A program made the position numbers and the translations under genes. 64,000 nt of DNA, taken from contig MWYV01000035.1 in NCBI GenBank assembly GCA_002050435.1, positions 1-64,000 of the forward strand. The letters are read 5' to 3'. This stretch comes from Chitinophagales bacterium 33-2. GTDB lineage: Bacteria > Bacteroidota > Bacteroidia > Chitinophagales > Chitinophagaceae. The notes below the pieces were generated by a model that was given only the letters and a program-made list of their open reading frames with translations, was not told the DNA's origin and searched no databases. How positions within the stretch are numbered: position 1 is the stretch's first letter; the number at the start of each line of letters is the position of its first letter. This document shows, in pieces, positions 51,321 to 60,364 of this stretch.

Positions 51321-52925
51321 ATGTCAGTACCTACAATTGCTATTTCAAAAGAGACGCTGGTGAAGCTTGGATTGAAGCAGATTGAAAGCATTCACTACCA
51401 GTCCACACCCGACGAGCTGGTTCAGGATACCCTTCGGATAGGAGAAGGTGTATTAACAGATACCGGTGCGCTTGCCATTAACACCGGTGAATTTACCGGG
51501 CGTTCCCCGAAAGACAAATTTACCGTAAAGGATGAAACCACCGAAAACTCAGTTGACTGGAATAATTTTAATCATCCCATCGAAGACAAATACTTTCATG
51601 TGATCCACAAAAAAATAATGGATTATCTGAATGAAAGGTCGGAAGTATGGGTGAGAGATTGTTATGCCTGTGCTGATCCGCGTTACCGCCTGAACATCCG
51701 CGTGATTACTGAAAAGCCCTGGACCAATCTTTTTGCTTACAACATGTTTCTGCGTCCGCAGGAAGATGAACTGGAAAATTTTTCTCCTGAATGGCATGTG
51801 ATCTCTGCTCCCGGTTTAAAGCTGGATCCGAAAGAATGTGGAACACGCCAGCACAATGCGGCCGTAGTTTCTTTTAAACACAAAACCATCCTGATCGCTG
51901 GTACAGGTTATACCGGTGAAACCAAAAAAGGCATTTTTACCATCCTGAATTACATACTACCACATGAGAAGAATGTGTTGAGTATGCATTGCAGTGCCAA
52001 CATGGGCGAGAAAGGTGATACCGCTATATTTTTTGGTTTATCGGGCACTGGAAAAACGACCCTGAGTGCTGATCCCAACCGAAAACTGATTGGTGATGAT
52101 GAACACGGCTGGACTGAAGACAATGTATTTAATTTTGAGGGTGGCTGTTATGCAAAACTCATTAACCTGTCGAAGGAAAAAGAACCTGAAATTTATAAGG
52201 CCATTCGCCCTGGGGCCATTGTTGAAAATGTAAAATTCTTTGAAGGCACCAATACCATCAATTTTGATGATGGTTCTGTTACCGAAAATACCAGGGTTTC
52301 TTATCCTCTTGATTTTATTTCAAATGCACTGGAACCATCAGTAGGAAAAAATCCAAAGAATCTTTTTTTCCTCACCTGTGATGCTTACGGTGTGTTACCT
52401 CCCATCTCCAAATTGTCGCCTGGACAGGCCATGTACCAGTTCATTTCCGGATATACAGCGAAAGTTGCAGGAACGGAAGCAGGAGTTACAGAACCCAAGC
52501 CCACTTTCAGCGCATGTTTTGGTGCGCCCTTCCTTCCACTGCACCCGGGGAAATATGCAGAAATGCTTGGAAAGAAAATGTCAAATGGAAATGTCAATGT
52601 CTGGTTGATCAATACCGGCTGGACCGGCGGATCTTATGGTGAAGGCAACAGGATTAAATTATCTTATACTAGGGCTATGATCACAGCTGCACTGGAAGGT
52701 CAACTTGACCAGGTGGAAACAATTGAAGACCCTGTGTTTGGTGTAGCGGTTCCGAAAGAAGTTCCCGGTGTTCCTACCGAGATTCTGACACCTAAAAATA
52801 CCTGGAAGGATAAAGCAGCCTATGATGAAAAAGCAAAATTCCTTGCTGGTTTGTTTATAGAAAATTTTGAGACGTACGCTTCAGGTGTTAACCAGGAAAT
52901 CCTTGATGCAGCACCAAAAATATAA
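51321..52925 (+). CDS. pckA: Phosphoenolpyruvate carboxykinase (ATP)
   Basis: 534 residues. Decarboxylates and phosphorylates oxaloacetate to PEP in gluconeogenesis. TGRSPKDKFTV, kinase-1a FFGLSGTGKTTLSADPNRKL, kinase-2 GDDEHGW, and metal residues in FEGGCYAKLINL are all present and standard for the ATP-dependent type. Monocistronic with promoter element 51284-51291 and terminator 52947-52975. Confidence 0.96.
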   Translation: MSVPTIAISKETLVKLGLKQIESIHYQSTPDELVQDTLRIGEGVLTDTGALAINTGEFTGRSPKDKFTVKDETTENSVDWNNFNHPIEDKYFHVIHKKIMDYLNERSEVWVRDCYACADPRYRLNIRVITEKPWTNLFAYNMFLRPQEDELENFSPEWHVISAPGLKLDPKECGTRQHNAAVVSFKHKTILIAGTGYTGETKKGIFTILNYILPHEKNVLSMHCSANMGEKGDTAIFFGLSGTGKTTLSADPNRKLIGDDEHGWTEDNVFNFEGGCYAKLINLSKEKEPEIYKAIRPGAIVENVKFFEGTNTINFDDGSVTENTRVSYPLDFISNALEPSVGKNPKNLFFLTCDAYGVLPPISKLSPGQAMYQFISGYTAKVAGTEAGVTEPKPTFSACFGAPFLPLHPGKYAEMLGKKMSNGNVNVWLINTGWTGGSYGEGNRIKLSYTRAMITAALEGQLDQVETIEDPVFGVAVPKEVPGVPTEILTPKNTWKDKAAYDEKAKFLAGLFIENFETYASGVNQEILDAAPKI

Positions 52926-52946
52926 ATGATCACAAACGATGATCGT

Positions 52947-52975
52947 AAAAACCCTCCTCTCCTGGAGGGTTTTTA
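52947..52975 (+). terminator. Terminator after pckA
   Basis: AAAAACCCTCC-TCTC-CTGGAGGGTTTTT. Confidence 0.85.
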
Positions 52976-53137
52976 CATTTTACTACCCGCGTCTTCAATT
53001 TCACCGGGCAAAAACTGCCAGTAATCGAATTAACAACAACATGCTATTCCCGTTAACAAGATTTAGGCTAAACCTTATTTACTTTTAAACCACAGCAGTA
53101 ACAGAATAATTTTATCATCCGGTAACCATTTTGAAAT

Positions 53138-53734
53138 ATGCGTTTCTCCCACCTTTTATTCATCCTGGTATTCTTACTGAACTTTTCAGGAATGCCGGCC
53201 ACTTCAGGTGGAATGCCTGAGGAAGTAATTGTTGCGTTGCCGCTGACAGAAAGAAATGAAAATGAAGAATTCATACCATGGCTAATGCAACGTAAGTTGA
53301 ACTGGGATGATTTCTCCGGAGAACCAAGAAGAAACTCAGAAGCAGTTGCCTCTACCAGCACTTCGCTTGGTATTGCTTACCAACTGGAAAGATCAGGCAT
53401 TGTTTACCGCATCACCTGCAATTTTTCCAAACATAAATCCTGGGGTTTGTTAAAGACTGATTACATTCTTGCACATGAGCAGGGACATTTCGATATTACA
53501 GAAATTGCTGCGCGCAGGCTGCACCAGGAATTAAGTGCTTATGTTTTAAACATCAAATCTTATCGCCAGGACATCAATGATATTTACAACCGTATCGTTA
53601 AAGAAAAAGAGGCCATGCAGGCCACTTACGACCGCGAATCAGACCATAGCCGCAACCGAGGGGTACAATTTGAGTGGCTGGATAAGATCAACCTGATGCT
53701 GGAAGAAACTGCGCTGTGGGCAGAATATCCATGA
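53138..53734 (+). CDS. DUF922-type secreted protein with HExxH-like motif
   Basis: 198 residues. Signal peptide at 1-~22 (FSHLLFILVFLLNFSGMPAT). The segment WLMQRKLNWDDFSGEPRRNS and the later LKTDYILAHEQGHFDITEIA resemble DUF922, a family of secreted proteins with a HEQGH (HExxH) zinc-peptidase signature. A basic-acidic helix and the LMLEETALWAEYP end follow. Peptidase activity is inferred from the motif only. Confidence 0.7.
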   Translation: MRFSHLLFILVFLLNFSGMPATSGGMPEEVIVALPLTERNENEEFIPWLMQRKLNWDDFSGEPRRNSEAVASTSTSLGIAYQLERSGIVYRITCNFSKHKSWGLLKTDYILAHEQGHFDITEIAARRLHQELSAYVLNIKSYRQDINDIYNRIVKEKEAMQATYDRESDHSRNRGVQFEWLDKINLMLEETALWAEYP

Positions 53735-53750
53735 GGGTGGTAGCAGAGAG

Positions 53751-53787
53751 GTTGAAAGTGGTTGAAAACTGTTGAATAGTGGTTGAA
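53751..53787. repeat. Four GTTGAA repeats at about 10-bp spacing
   Basis: GTTGAA occurs at 53751, 53761, 53771 and 53782, one helical turn apart, between two convergent genes. Confidence 0.5.
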
Positions 53788-53836
53788 TACGAGATACGAT
53801 CACGATCACCCCTGAGGCTTGCATTTTTTACCTGCA

Positions 53837-54472
53837 CTAAAACAACCCATACAACTGGGCATCTATTTTTCCGATGATTTTTCCCAGGTCTTCTTCGCTT
53901 TCACCAAATTTATTATCATCAACATTTACAATCAGCAGCGGGCCCTCTTTATATGTATCGATCCACTTGTTGTAATATTCATTCAATCGCTTCAAATAAT
54001 CCAGCCGGATATTCTCTTCATATTCCCTTCCCCTTTTCTGGATTTGTCCAACCAGTGTAGGAACAGAAGCCTTCAGGTAGATCAAAAGGTCCGGCGGCTT
54101 TACCATTGACTTCAGCGTCTGGAAAAAACTGTAATAGTTCTCAAAATCTCTTTTTGTCATCAATCCCATTTCATGCAGATTGGGTGCGAAAATATTGGCG
54201 TCTTCATACACGGTGCGGTCCTGAATGATGGTTTCCGAACCTTTATGGATCTCCAGCAACTGGTTAATGCGGCTGTTCAGAAAATAAATCTGCAATTGAA
54301 AACTCCACCGCGGCATGTCTTCATAAAAATCATTCAGGTAAGGGTTGTGGTCAACATCCTCGAAATGAGGAATCCACTTATAATGTTTGCTCAACAATTC
54401 GGTCAAAGTGGTTTTACCCGCACCGATGTTACCGGCAATCGCTATGTGTTTTGGTTTTTTTGATTTTGCCAT
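53837..54472 (-). CDS. Deoxynucleoside kinase
   Basis: 211 residues. P-loop IAGNIGAGKTTLTELLSKHY, the ERS-like DRTVYEDANIF (catalytic Asp-Arg), and the lid-region RGREYEENIRLDYLKRLNEY show the dNK/dGK fold. Salvages deoxynucleosides to monophosphates; specificity (dA, dG or dC) not deducible. About 50 bp downstream of trpS on the same strand. Confidence 0.9.
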   Translation of the reverse strand: MAKSKKPKHIAIAGNIGAGKTTLTELLSKHYKWIPHFEDVDHNPYLNDFYEDMPRWSFQLQIYFLNSRINQLLEIHKGSETIIQDRTVYEDANIFAPNLHEMGLMTKRDFENYYSFFQTLKSMVKPPDLLIYLKASVPTLVGQIQKRGREYEENIRLDYLKRLNEYYNKWIDTYKEGPLLIVNVDDNKFGESEEDLGKIIGKIDAQLYGLF

Positions 54473-54529
54473 ACTTTGTTCCGACCTGCGGAAATATTTC
54501 TGTTGTAAAAGATGTGAAAGTTAGCGGAA

Positions 54530-55528
54530 TTAAAGATAATGGAGTCCGATCATCTCCCTTGCCATCGCAATGGTTTTTACCGCACTTTCCCTTGCCCGTT
54601 CTGCGCCTTTGTCCATAATCTTTTTTAAATAGGCTTCGTCCTTCCTGATCGCCAGGGCTTTTTCCCTGATCGGCCGGATAAATTGAACCATGTCTTCCGC
54701 AAGCTGCTTTTTCATATCTCCATAACGGATATTGGCCGCATCAAAATCAGCTCTGAATTGCTCAAGCGTCGATGCTTCACTCACCAAAGCCATGATCTGA
54801 AAAAGATTGCTGATATAATCCGGCATTTCTGAGCCTGGAGTTTCAGGGCCCGCATCCGTTTTGGCCTTCATCAGTTTTTTCCTGATTAAATCATCATCAT
54901 CGGAAAGATAAATTGTTGCATATTGATTTTCACTTTTGCTCATTTTGCCCGCTCCATCAAGACTTGGAACTTTCACCAGGGCTTCACCATAATTAAAAGC
55001 ACCTGGTTCCGGAAACAATTCACCATACCTGTGATTGAACCGCTGGGCAAAATTGCGTGACATTTCCAGGTGTTGTTCCTGGTCCTTCCCTACGGGAACA
55101 TATTTGGCGCGATGAATAATGATATCAGCCGTTTGCAAAACCGGATAAGTAAGCAACCCTGCATTGACATTCTCAGGATTTAACCTGACCTTATCCTTAA
55201 AGGTGGCCGTTTTTTCAAGTTCACCCTTATAAGCAAGCATATTCAAATAGAGGTATAGTTCCGCTATTTCCGGAACAGCACTCTGCACATAAAAACAGGC
55301 CTTGTCCGGGTCTAATCCTGCGGCAATATTTTCAGATACAACCCGGAGCACATGTTCGCGCAGTAACTTTGTATCGGGATGCGTAGTGAGTGAATGCCAG
55401 TCGGCAACAAAGAAATAACAATCGTAATCCTCCTGCATTCGCACATAATTGCGAATAGCACCAAAATAATTTCCCAAATGTAAAAACCCTGTAGGCCTGA
55501 TGCCGCTCACTACAATTTCTTTTGCCAT
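54530..55528 (-). CDS. trpS: Tryptophanyl-tRNA synthetase
   Basis: 332 residues from ATG 55528 (MAKEIVVSGIRPTGFLHLGN); the frame extends upstream to 55582 but that part is unlike TrpS. Class I signatures: HIGH as FLHLGNYFGAI and KMSKS as GAGKMSKSENQYA, both intact. Charges tRNA-Trp. Followed by the deoxynucleoside kinase. Confidence 0.95.
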   Translation of the reverse strand: MAKEIVVSGIRPTGFLHLGNYFGAIRNYVRMQEDYDCYFFVADWHSLTTHPDTKLLREHVLRVVSENIAAGLDPDKACFYVQSAVPEIAELYLYLNMLAYKGELEKTATFKDKVRLNPENVNAGLLTYPVLQTADIIIHRAKYVPVGKDQEQHLEMSRNFAQRFNHRYGELFPEPGAFNYGEALVKVPSLDGAGKMSKSENQYATIYLSDDDDLIRKKLMKAKTDAGPETPGSEMPDYISNLFQIMALVSEASTLEQFRADFDAANIRYGDMKKQLAEDMVQFIRPIREKALAIRKDEAYLKKIMDKGAERARESAVKTIAMAREMIGLHYL

Positions 55529-55628
55529 GGAGGCGAATTTAACAAGCATCTGAGAGCTGGTGAAATTTTTTGTTGGAACCAATAAACCGACTCGTTTGAG
55601 TGGTGCGCTTTCTTCTTACTGCATCACT

Positions 55629-55636
55629 TATATTTG
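55629..55636 (+). promoter_or_regulatory. Possible promoter -7 element close to gatC
   Basis: TATATTTG matches TAnnTTTG exactly, three bases before the gatC ATG. If used, the transcript would start at or near the ATG and have almost no leader. No -33 element is evident. Confidence 0.35.
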
Positions 55637-55639
55637 CTT

Positions 55640-55939
55640 ATGCAGGTTGATGATGCACTGATTGAAAAATTAAGCCGTCTTTCCATGCTCCGTTTTAACG
55701 AAGAAGAGCAAGAGGAGATCAAGTCTGACCTCCGCATAATGATCGGTTTTATGGAGAAGGTCAGGGAACTGGAACTGGACCATGTTGAACCTTTGTTGCA
55801 TATGAGCCGCCCAGGAAATTCATTAAGGGATGACATACCCGGAAATATGATCACCAATGCCCAGGCCTTACAAAATGCTCCCTCAACTGACGGCCCTTTC
55901 TTTATTGTTCCAAAAGTGATCAAAAAACCAGGCGCATAA
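55640..55939 (+). CDS. gatC: Asp/Glu-tRNA amidotransferase subunit C
   Basis: 99 residues from ATG 55640 ([20 protein letters not shown]). The pattern [14 protein letters not shown] and the [14 protein letters not shown] region, ending [18 protein letters not shown], is typical GatC. It belts GatA and GatB together; those genes are not in the window. One base separates it from an ABC ATPase gene. Confidence 0.93.
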   Translation: MQVDDALIEKLSRLSMLRFNEEEQEEIKSDLRIMIGFMEKVRELELDHVEPLLHMSRPGNSLRDDIPGNMITNAQALQNAPSTDGPFFIVPKVIKKPGA

Positions 55940-55940
55940 G

Positions 55941-56642
55941 ATGGAAGGGATCATTCAACTCGATCATATTATCAAGAATTATTACCTGGGAAAACAGGTG
56001 GTTCAGGTATTGAAAGGCATTTCACTACAAGTATTTAAAAACGAATACGTAGCCCTGATGGGTCCTTCCGGTTCTGGCAAGTCTACTTTAATGAACATCA
56101 TTGGTTGTCTGGATACGCCTACCTCCGGAACTTACAGGCTCAATGCCAAGGATGTAAGCAGCATTACCGACAATGATCTTGCAGAAGTCAGGAACCATGA
56201 GATCGGGTTTGTGTTTCAGCAGTTCAATCTTTTACCCCGACTCACCGCTGCAGAAAACGTGGCACTCCCTCTTGTATATGCCGGTGTTTCAAAAAAGAAA
56301 AGAATGGAAAAGGCCCTTCATGTGCTGGATATGGTTCATCTGGCCGACAGAAGCCATCATAAACCCAACGAATTGAGCGGCGGACAGAATCAGCGCGTAG
56401 CCATTGCGCGTGCGCTTGTAAATGATCCATCCATCATCCTCGCCGATGAACCAACGGGAAACCTGGATTCCAAAACTTCACACGAAATCATGGAGATTAT
56501 AGACCAGATCCACGCGAACGGAAATACGGTGATCCTGGTTACCCATGAAGTGGACATTGCTGCTTTCGCACACAGAACGGTTAGATTAAAAGATGGTATT
56601 ATTGAAACGGATGAAAGAAAGAAAAACAGCGTGCGCACTTAA
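55941..56642 (+). CDS. ABC transporter ATPase, MacB/LolD type, without adjacent permease
   Basis: 233 residues. Walker [27 protein letters not shown], signature [14 protein letters not shown], Walker [12 protein letters not shown] and H-loop THEVD. Closest in style to LolD/MacB ATPases. It lies between gatC and a cobalamin adenosyltransferase with no FtsX-type permease nearby, so its partner must be encoded elsewhere. Confidence 0.9.
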   Translation: MEGIIQLDHIIKNYYLGKQVVQVLKGISLQVFKNEYVALMGPSGSGKSTLMNIIGCLDTPTSGTYRLNAKDVSSITDNDLAEVRNHEIGFVFQQFNLLPRLTAAENVALPLVYAGVSKKKRMEKALHVLDMVHLADRSHHKPNELSGGQNQRVAIARALVNDPSIILADEPTGNLDSKTSHEIMEIIDQIHANGNTVILVTHEVDIAAFAHRTVRLKDGIIETDERKKNSVRT

Positions 56643-56651
56643 ATATATATT

Positions 56652-57212
56652 ATGGCGAACAGGATCTATACCAAAACGGGAGACAAAGGGAATACATCAC
56701 TCATCGGAGGTACGAAGGTTCCTAAAAATGATATCAGGATCGAAACCTATGGTACTGTTGATGAATTGAATTCATGGATCGGGCATATCAATGATGTATT
56801 GGATCTGCCAGCTTTAAAAGCAGAGTTGAAAGAGATCCAGGATCGTTTGTTTACCATTGGTTCAGCCCTGGCCACCGATGCAGACAAAGAACTGAACATG
56901 CGCTTGCCAGACCTACATGAATCCGACATCGTATTTCTTGAGACTAAGATCGATGCTATGACGTCGGGGCTTCCGGAAATGAAATCCTTTATTCTTCCCG
57001 GCGGTCATCCTGCCGTTTCAGCCATTCATATCGTTCGCTGTGTTTGCAGACGTGCTGAAAGACTTGCCGTAAGCATGCAGCAACATGACCTTTTTATTGA
57101 TGAAAAGATCATCCGCTACCTGAACCGGCTGAGTGATTATCTTTTTACACTGGCACGTTATGCAGGAAAATTGCTGGGCGTTGAGGAAACTTTGTGGAAG
57201 GCCAGAATATAA
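56652..57212 (+). CDS. Cob(I)alamin adenosyltransferase, PduO type
   Basis: 186 residues. ATP-binding TKTGDKGNTSLIGGT at the N-terminus, YGTVDELNSWIG, and the C-terminal LPGGHPAVSAIHIVRCVCRR with AERLAV match the PduO-type family. Makes adenosylcobalamin from cob(I)alamin. Nine bases after the ATPase gene, so probably co-transcribed. Confidence 0.93.
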   Translation: MANRIYTKTGDKGNTSLIGGTKVPKNDIRIETYGTVDELNSWIGHINDVLDLPALKAELKEIQDRLFTIGSALATDADKELNMRLPDLHESDIVFLETKIDAMTSGLPEMKSFILPGGHPAVSAIHIVRCVCRRAERLAVSMQQHDLFIDEKIIRYLNRLSDYLFTLARYAGKLLGVEETLWKARI

Positions 57213-57248
57213 GGAAAGCGCTGACCGCTCAACCCTAAAACCTAAACC

Positions 57249-57914
57249 TTAAACTCCCTCCATCCTTCCATCTTTCATCGTCAGCATCCGGTCGCTCAGG
57301 TGTGCGAGTTCTTCGTTATGGGTAACGATTAAAAAGGCCTGGTTGAATTTTTTTCGCAAATCAAAAAACAGGGAATGCAGTTCCTGGGCATTGGCGGAAT
57401 CGAGGTTTCCTGTAGGTTCGTCGGCAAACACAATGTTCGGCTGGTTGATCAGGGCCCTGGCTACTGCCACTCTTTGTTGTTCACCTCCGCTTAACGCATT
57501 GGGTTTGTTTTCCAGGCGGTGGCTCAGCCCCAGAAGATGCAACAGTTCCTCCGCCTGCTTTTTTACCTGGCTTTTTGATCTTCCTGCGATCCATCCGGGA
57601 ATGCATACATTTTCAATGGCAGAAAATTCCGGCAACAGGTGGTGGAACTGGAATACAAACCCAATATGGCGGTTCCTGAAATCGGCCAGTTTTTTACCGT
57701 TGAGTGCAGTTATATCGATATCATGCAATTTTACGCCGCCTTTATCAGGCTTATCAAGCGTGCCCAGGATATGCAGGAGCGTTGATTTGCCTGAACCAGA
57801 GGGTCCGACAATGCTTACGATCTCCCCTGCTTTTATGGAAATATCCACACCCTTTAAAACTTCAATTGTTCCAAATCTTTTAAAAATATCCTTCGCAACG
57901 AGCATTTCTTCCAT
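57249..57914 (-). CDS. ABC transporter ATPase, LolD-like
   Basis: 221 residues. Walker [26 protein letters not shown], signature LSGGEQQRVAVARA, Walker [18 protein letters not shown]. The HHLLPEFSA segment and GTLDKPDKGG are LolD-like, so export of lipoproteins with LolC/E is a reasonable guess. No permease gene is adjacent. Confidence 0.88.
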   Translation of the reverse strand: MEEMLVAKDIFKRFGTIEVLKGVDISIKAGEIVSIVGPSGSGKSTLLHILGTLDKPDKGGVKLHDIDITALNGKKLADFRNRHIGFVFQFHHLLPEFSAIENVCIPGWIAGRSKSQVKKQAEELLHLLGLSHRLENKPNALSGGEQQRVAVARALINQPNIVFADEPTGNLDSANAQELHSLFFDLRKKFNQAFLIVTHNEELAHLSDRMLTMKDGRMEGV

Positions 57915-57977
57915 TGTTTCAAATATCCTGAAACAATATTGATCGGCAAAGACCTTTATAAAGGCAGGAAAACTTCA

Positions 57978-58008
57978 TTTGGTAAATTGGTTAATAAAAC
58001 TACTTTTG
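57978..58008 (+). promoter_or_regulatory. Bacteroidota-type promoter of the DUF2795 gene
   Basis: TTTG (57978-57981), 19 bases, TACTTTTG (58001-58008): a perfect match to TTTG-N19-TAnnTTTG. It gives a leader of about 80 nt. Confidence 0.75.
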
Positions 58009-58094
58009 CGAAAATTTGAAGGGTTGCGATTTATTAAAAATGGCATAGAAATTACACTTCAGAATCAAAAAAGTATCAATTAAAAACAATAAAG

Positions 58095-58316
58095 ATGTTT
58101 TGGACGTTAGAATTAGCATCATACCTGGAAGAAGCCCCCTGGCCTGCAACTAAAGATGAGTTGATCGACTATTCCATCCGTTCAGGCGCTCCTATTGAGG
58201 TTATAGAAAACCTTCAGGAACTTGAAGATGAAGGAGAGGTTTATGAAAGCATCGAAGATATCTGGCCAGACTATCCTTCACAGGATGACTTTCTTTTTAA
58301 TGAAGACGAATATTAA
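58095..58316 (+). CDS. DUF2795 family small protein
   Basis: 73 residues, acidic: LELASYLEEAPWPATKDELI, then PIEVIENLQELEDEGEVYES and a DEDEY end. The core ASYLEEAPWPATKDELIDYS is the DUF2795 pattern, a helical DNA- or protein-binding-like fold of unknown function. Monocistronic with a perfect promoter and its own terminator, which suggests strong expression. Confidence 0.85.
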   Translation: MFWTLELASYLEEAPWPATKDELIDYSIRSGAPIEVIENLQELEDEGEVYESIEDIWPDYPSQDDFLFNEDEY

Positions 58317-58333
58317 AATCATTCATACCACTT

Positions 58334-58365
58334 GAAGCCATTCGCCAGCGGATGGCTTTTTTATT
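58334..58365 (+). terminator. Terminator after the DUF2795 gene
   Basis: AAGCCATTCGC-CA-GCGGATGGCTTTTTTA; the stem can also serve the convergent DsbD gene. Confidence 0.8.
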
Positions 58366-60316
58366 TTCCGCTGTTGAACTTCTGCCAGGCATCCAATCCG
58401 CATCGGAGCCAGTCACGGAATTCCGTTGCTTCTGAAGTATATCCCTTGGTTTTGGTCAGCGCCTTTTCACCGGGAGTGATGATGGCATACTGGGGCTGTG
58501 CCACAGCAAAAAAGTTTTCTGCCTGGAAAGTAGCCCACTTGTCTCCCACTGTTACAATTGATTTCTTACCGGAAGTAGGAGAATCATATTCAAACTGTTC
58601 CGATACCGGAAGCTTTTTTCTTTCATCAACATAAAGCGAAACCACGATGAATTCATCTTTCATGAGGGCTTTTACTTCTTCATTCACCCACACATTTTCT
58701 TCCATTCTCCTGCAGTTCACACAGGCCCACCCTGTAAAATCGATCAATACTGGTTTGTTCTGTATCCGGGCCAGTTCCAATGCTCTTTCATAATCATTTT
58801 CTATTGGCTGCACACCGGTTTCGCAATTCACTGGCGATTCATAAATACTGTAGCAAAGCGGGGGAGGAAACCCGCTGATCAGTGTGAGTCTCGAATATTT
58901 TGTATTGGTAATGCCCGGCACGAGGTATGCCGTGCATAAGGCAAAAAACAGGATGATAAAGATCCTTACCCCTGTATATTTTGGTTTCGGTTCACCAAAC
59001 CGGATCACACCCGACAAAAAAAGCACAATTCCCAGCCCGATCAGGATCCATATTCCCATAAAAACTTCTCTCGGTAACAAATGCCACTGTTTCACAAGGT
59101 CGGCATTGGATAGAAATTTTACGGCAAGGGCCAGTTCCAGAAAACCCAGTACAATCTTCACGGTATTCAGCCAGCCGCCGGATTTCGGAAGCGATTGCAA
59201 CCACTGTGGGAAAAGGGCAAAGAGGGCAAATGGAAGTGCCAGTCCCAATCCAAATCCCGACATGCCTGAAGTTAATTGCATGGCACCGTTATCACTTGTT
59301 AGAACGCCTGCCAGCAGCGAACCCAGGATGGGTCCTGTACAGGAAAAAGAAACAATGGCCAGCGTGAGGGCCATAAAGAAGATGCCATACATATCACCCA
59401 ATCCTGATTTTGAATCGATCTTGCTGGCCAGTCCTGAAGGCAACCCCAATTCAAACACGCCAAAAAACGATAAAGCAAAAAAGATGAAGACAGCAAAAAA
59501 GCCAAGGTTCAGCCACACATTCGTGGAGATATTATTGAGCACTTCGGGGTTGATCTTGTCCAGCAGGTGAAATGGAGCGCTCAATATGGCATAGATCAGG
59601 AAGATGCTTAAACCATAAAGCAGTGCATTGCGCACACCGCGCCTGCGCGTGCCGGATTTTTTTGTAAAAAAAGAAACGGTCAATGGGATCAATGGAAAAA
59701 CACATGGGGTGATCAGTGCAATCAGCCCCCCAAGAAAACCTAAAAGAAAAATAGTGAACAGGCTTTTATCTGCAGTATCATCATCGCCACAATTATTTAC
59801 AGGATTTTTTATATCCAAACCCGGAATAAGGATGCGGGCTTCTGTACTTTCACCTCCTTCCAGTTCAACTGAAAAATTGTAAGTGGTGGCTGGATAAAAT
59901 TCTTCATCATTGCCATAAGTGTACAGCAGCACACCCTGGAGTTTAGCAGGGATCTTACCATCAATGGTGATATAGGTTTTAAACACCACAGGGGCATTGT
60001 AATATTTCACCGGAATTTCAAAAATGGGGCTGTGCTCTGTTACCAGACTTCCTGAATCGCGGAAAAAATTATTGACCCTGATCGCTGAATCTGCAAACTG
60101 AATTTCAGTGGTGGGTATTTCTGCCAGCAGTTGGTTGGGAGCATAAAGCTGCCAGGTCGGGGAAGCGGCAGTTGAAAAACTAAATTCGAATTGATTGTTC
60201 TCTATTTTTTTACTGGAAACATTCCAGGTAAAAGGTGCTTCAGTTTGAGCATGCGCAACATCAGTTGAAAGAAAAAAAAGAAGGACCAGCAGCGTTTTGT
60301 AAAATAGCTTCATCAT
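58361..60316 (-). CDS. dsbD: Thiol:disulfide interchange protein DsbD, periplasmic Cys pair missing
   Basis: 651 residues. Signal peptide 1-~23, DsbD-alpha-like domain ~27-155, eight membrane helices ~187-465 with the conserved LITPCVFPLIP (Cys205) and FSCTGPILG (Cys326), and a thioredoxin-like gamma domain with WACVNC (Cys532, Cys535). In the alpha domain the Cys-x5-Cys site is Tyr134 and Phe140 (TYGNDEEFYP), so this domain cannot carry electrons. Just upstream in the operon is a separate alpha-like protein that keeps a Cys pair. Confidence 0.93.
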   Translation of the reverse strand: MMKLFYKTLLVLLFFLSTDVAHAQTEAPFTWNVSSKKIENNQFEFSFSTAASPTWQLYAPNQLLAEIPTTEIQFADSAIRVNNFFRDSGSLVTEHSPIFEIPVKYYNAPVVFKTYITIDGKIPAKLQGVLLYTYGNDEEFYPATTYNFSVELEGGESTEARILIPGLDIKNPVNNCGDDDTADKSLFTIFLLGFLGGLIALITPCVFPLIPLTVSFFTKKSGTRRRGVRNALLYGLSIFLIYAILSAPFHLLDKINPEVLNNISTNVWLNLGFFAVFIFFALSFFGVFELGLPSGLASKIDSKSGLGDMYGIFFMALTLAIVSFSCTGPILGSLLAGVLTSDNGAMQLTSGMSGFGLGLALPFALFALFPQWLQSLPKSGGWLNTVKIVLGFLELALAVKFLSNADLVKQWHLLPREVFMGIWILIGLGIVLFLSGVIRFGEPKPKYTGVRIFIILFFALCTAYLVPGITNTKYSRLTLISGFPPPLCYSIYESPVNCETGVQPIENDYERALELARIQNKPVLIDFTGWACVNCRRMEENVWVNEEVKALMKDEFIVVSLYVDERKKLPVSEQFEYDSPTSGKKSIVTVGDKWATFQAENFFAVAQPQYAIITPGEKALTKTKGYTSEATEFRDWLRCGLDAWQKFNSGK

Positions 60317-60364
60317 CCGGTTTTAAAACAGAACGGGACGCCTCAGCTCCCGTTTCAACAATTC

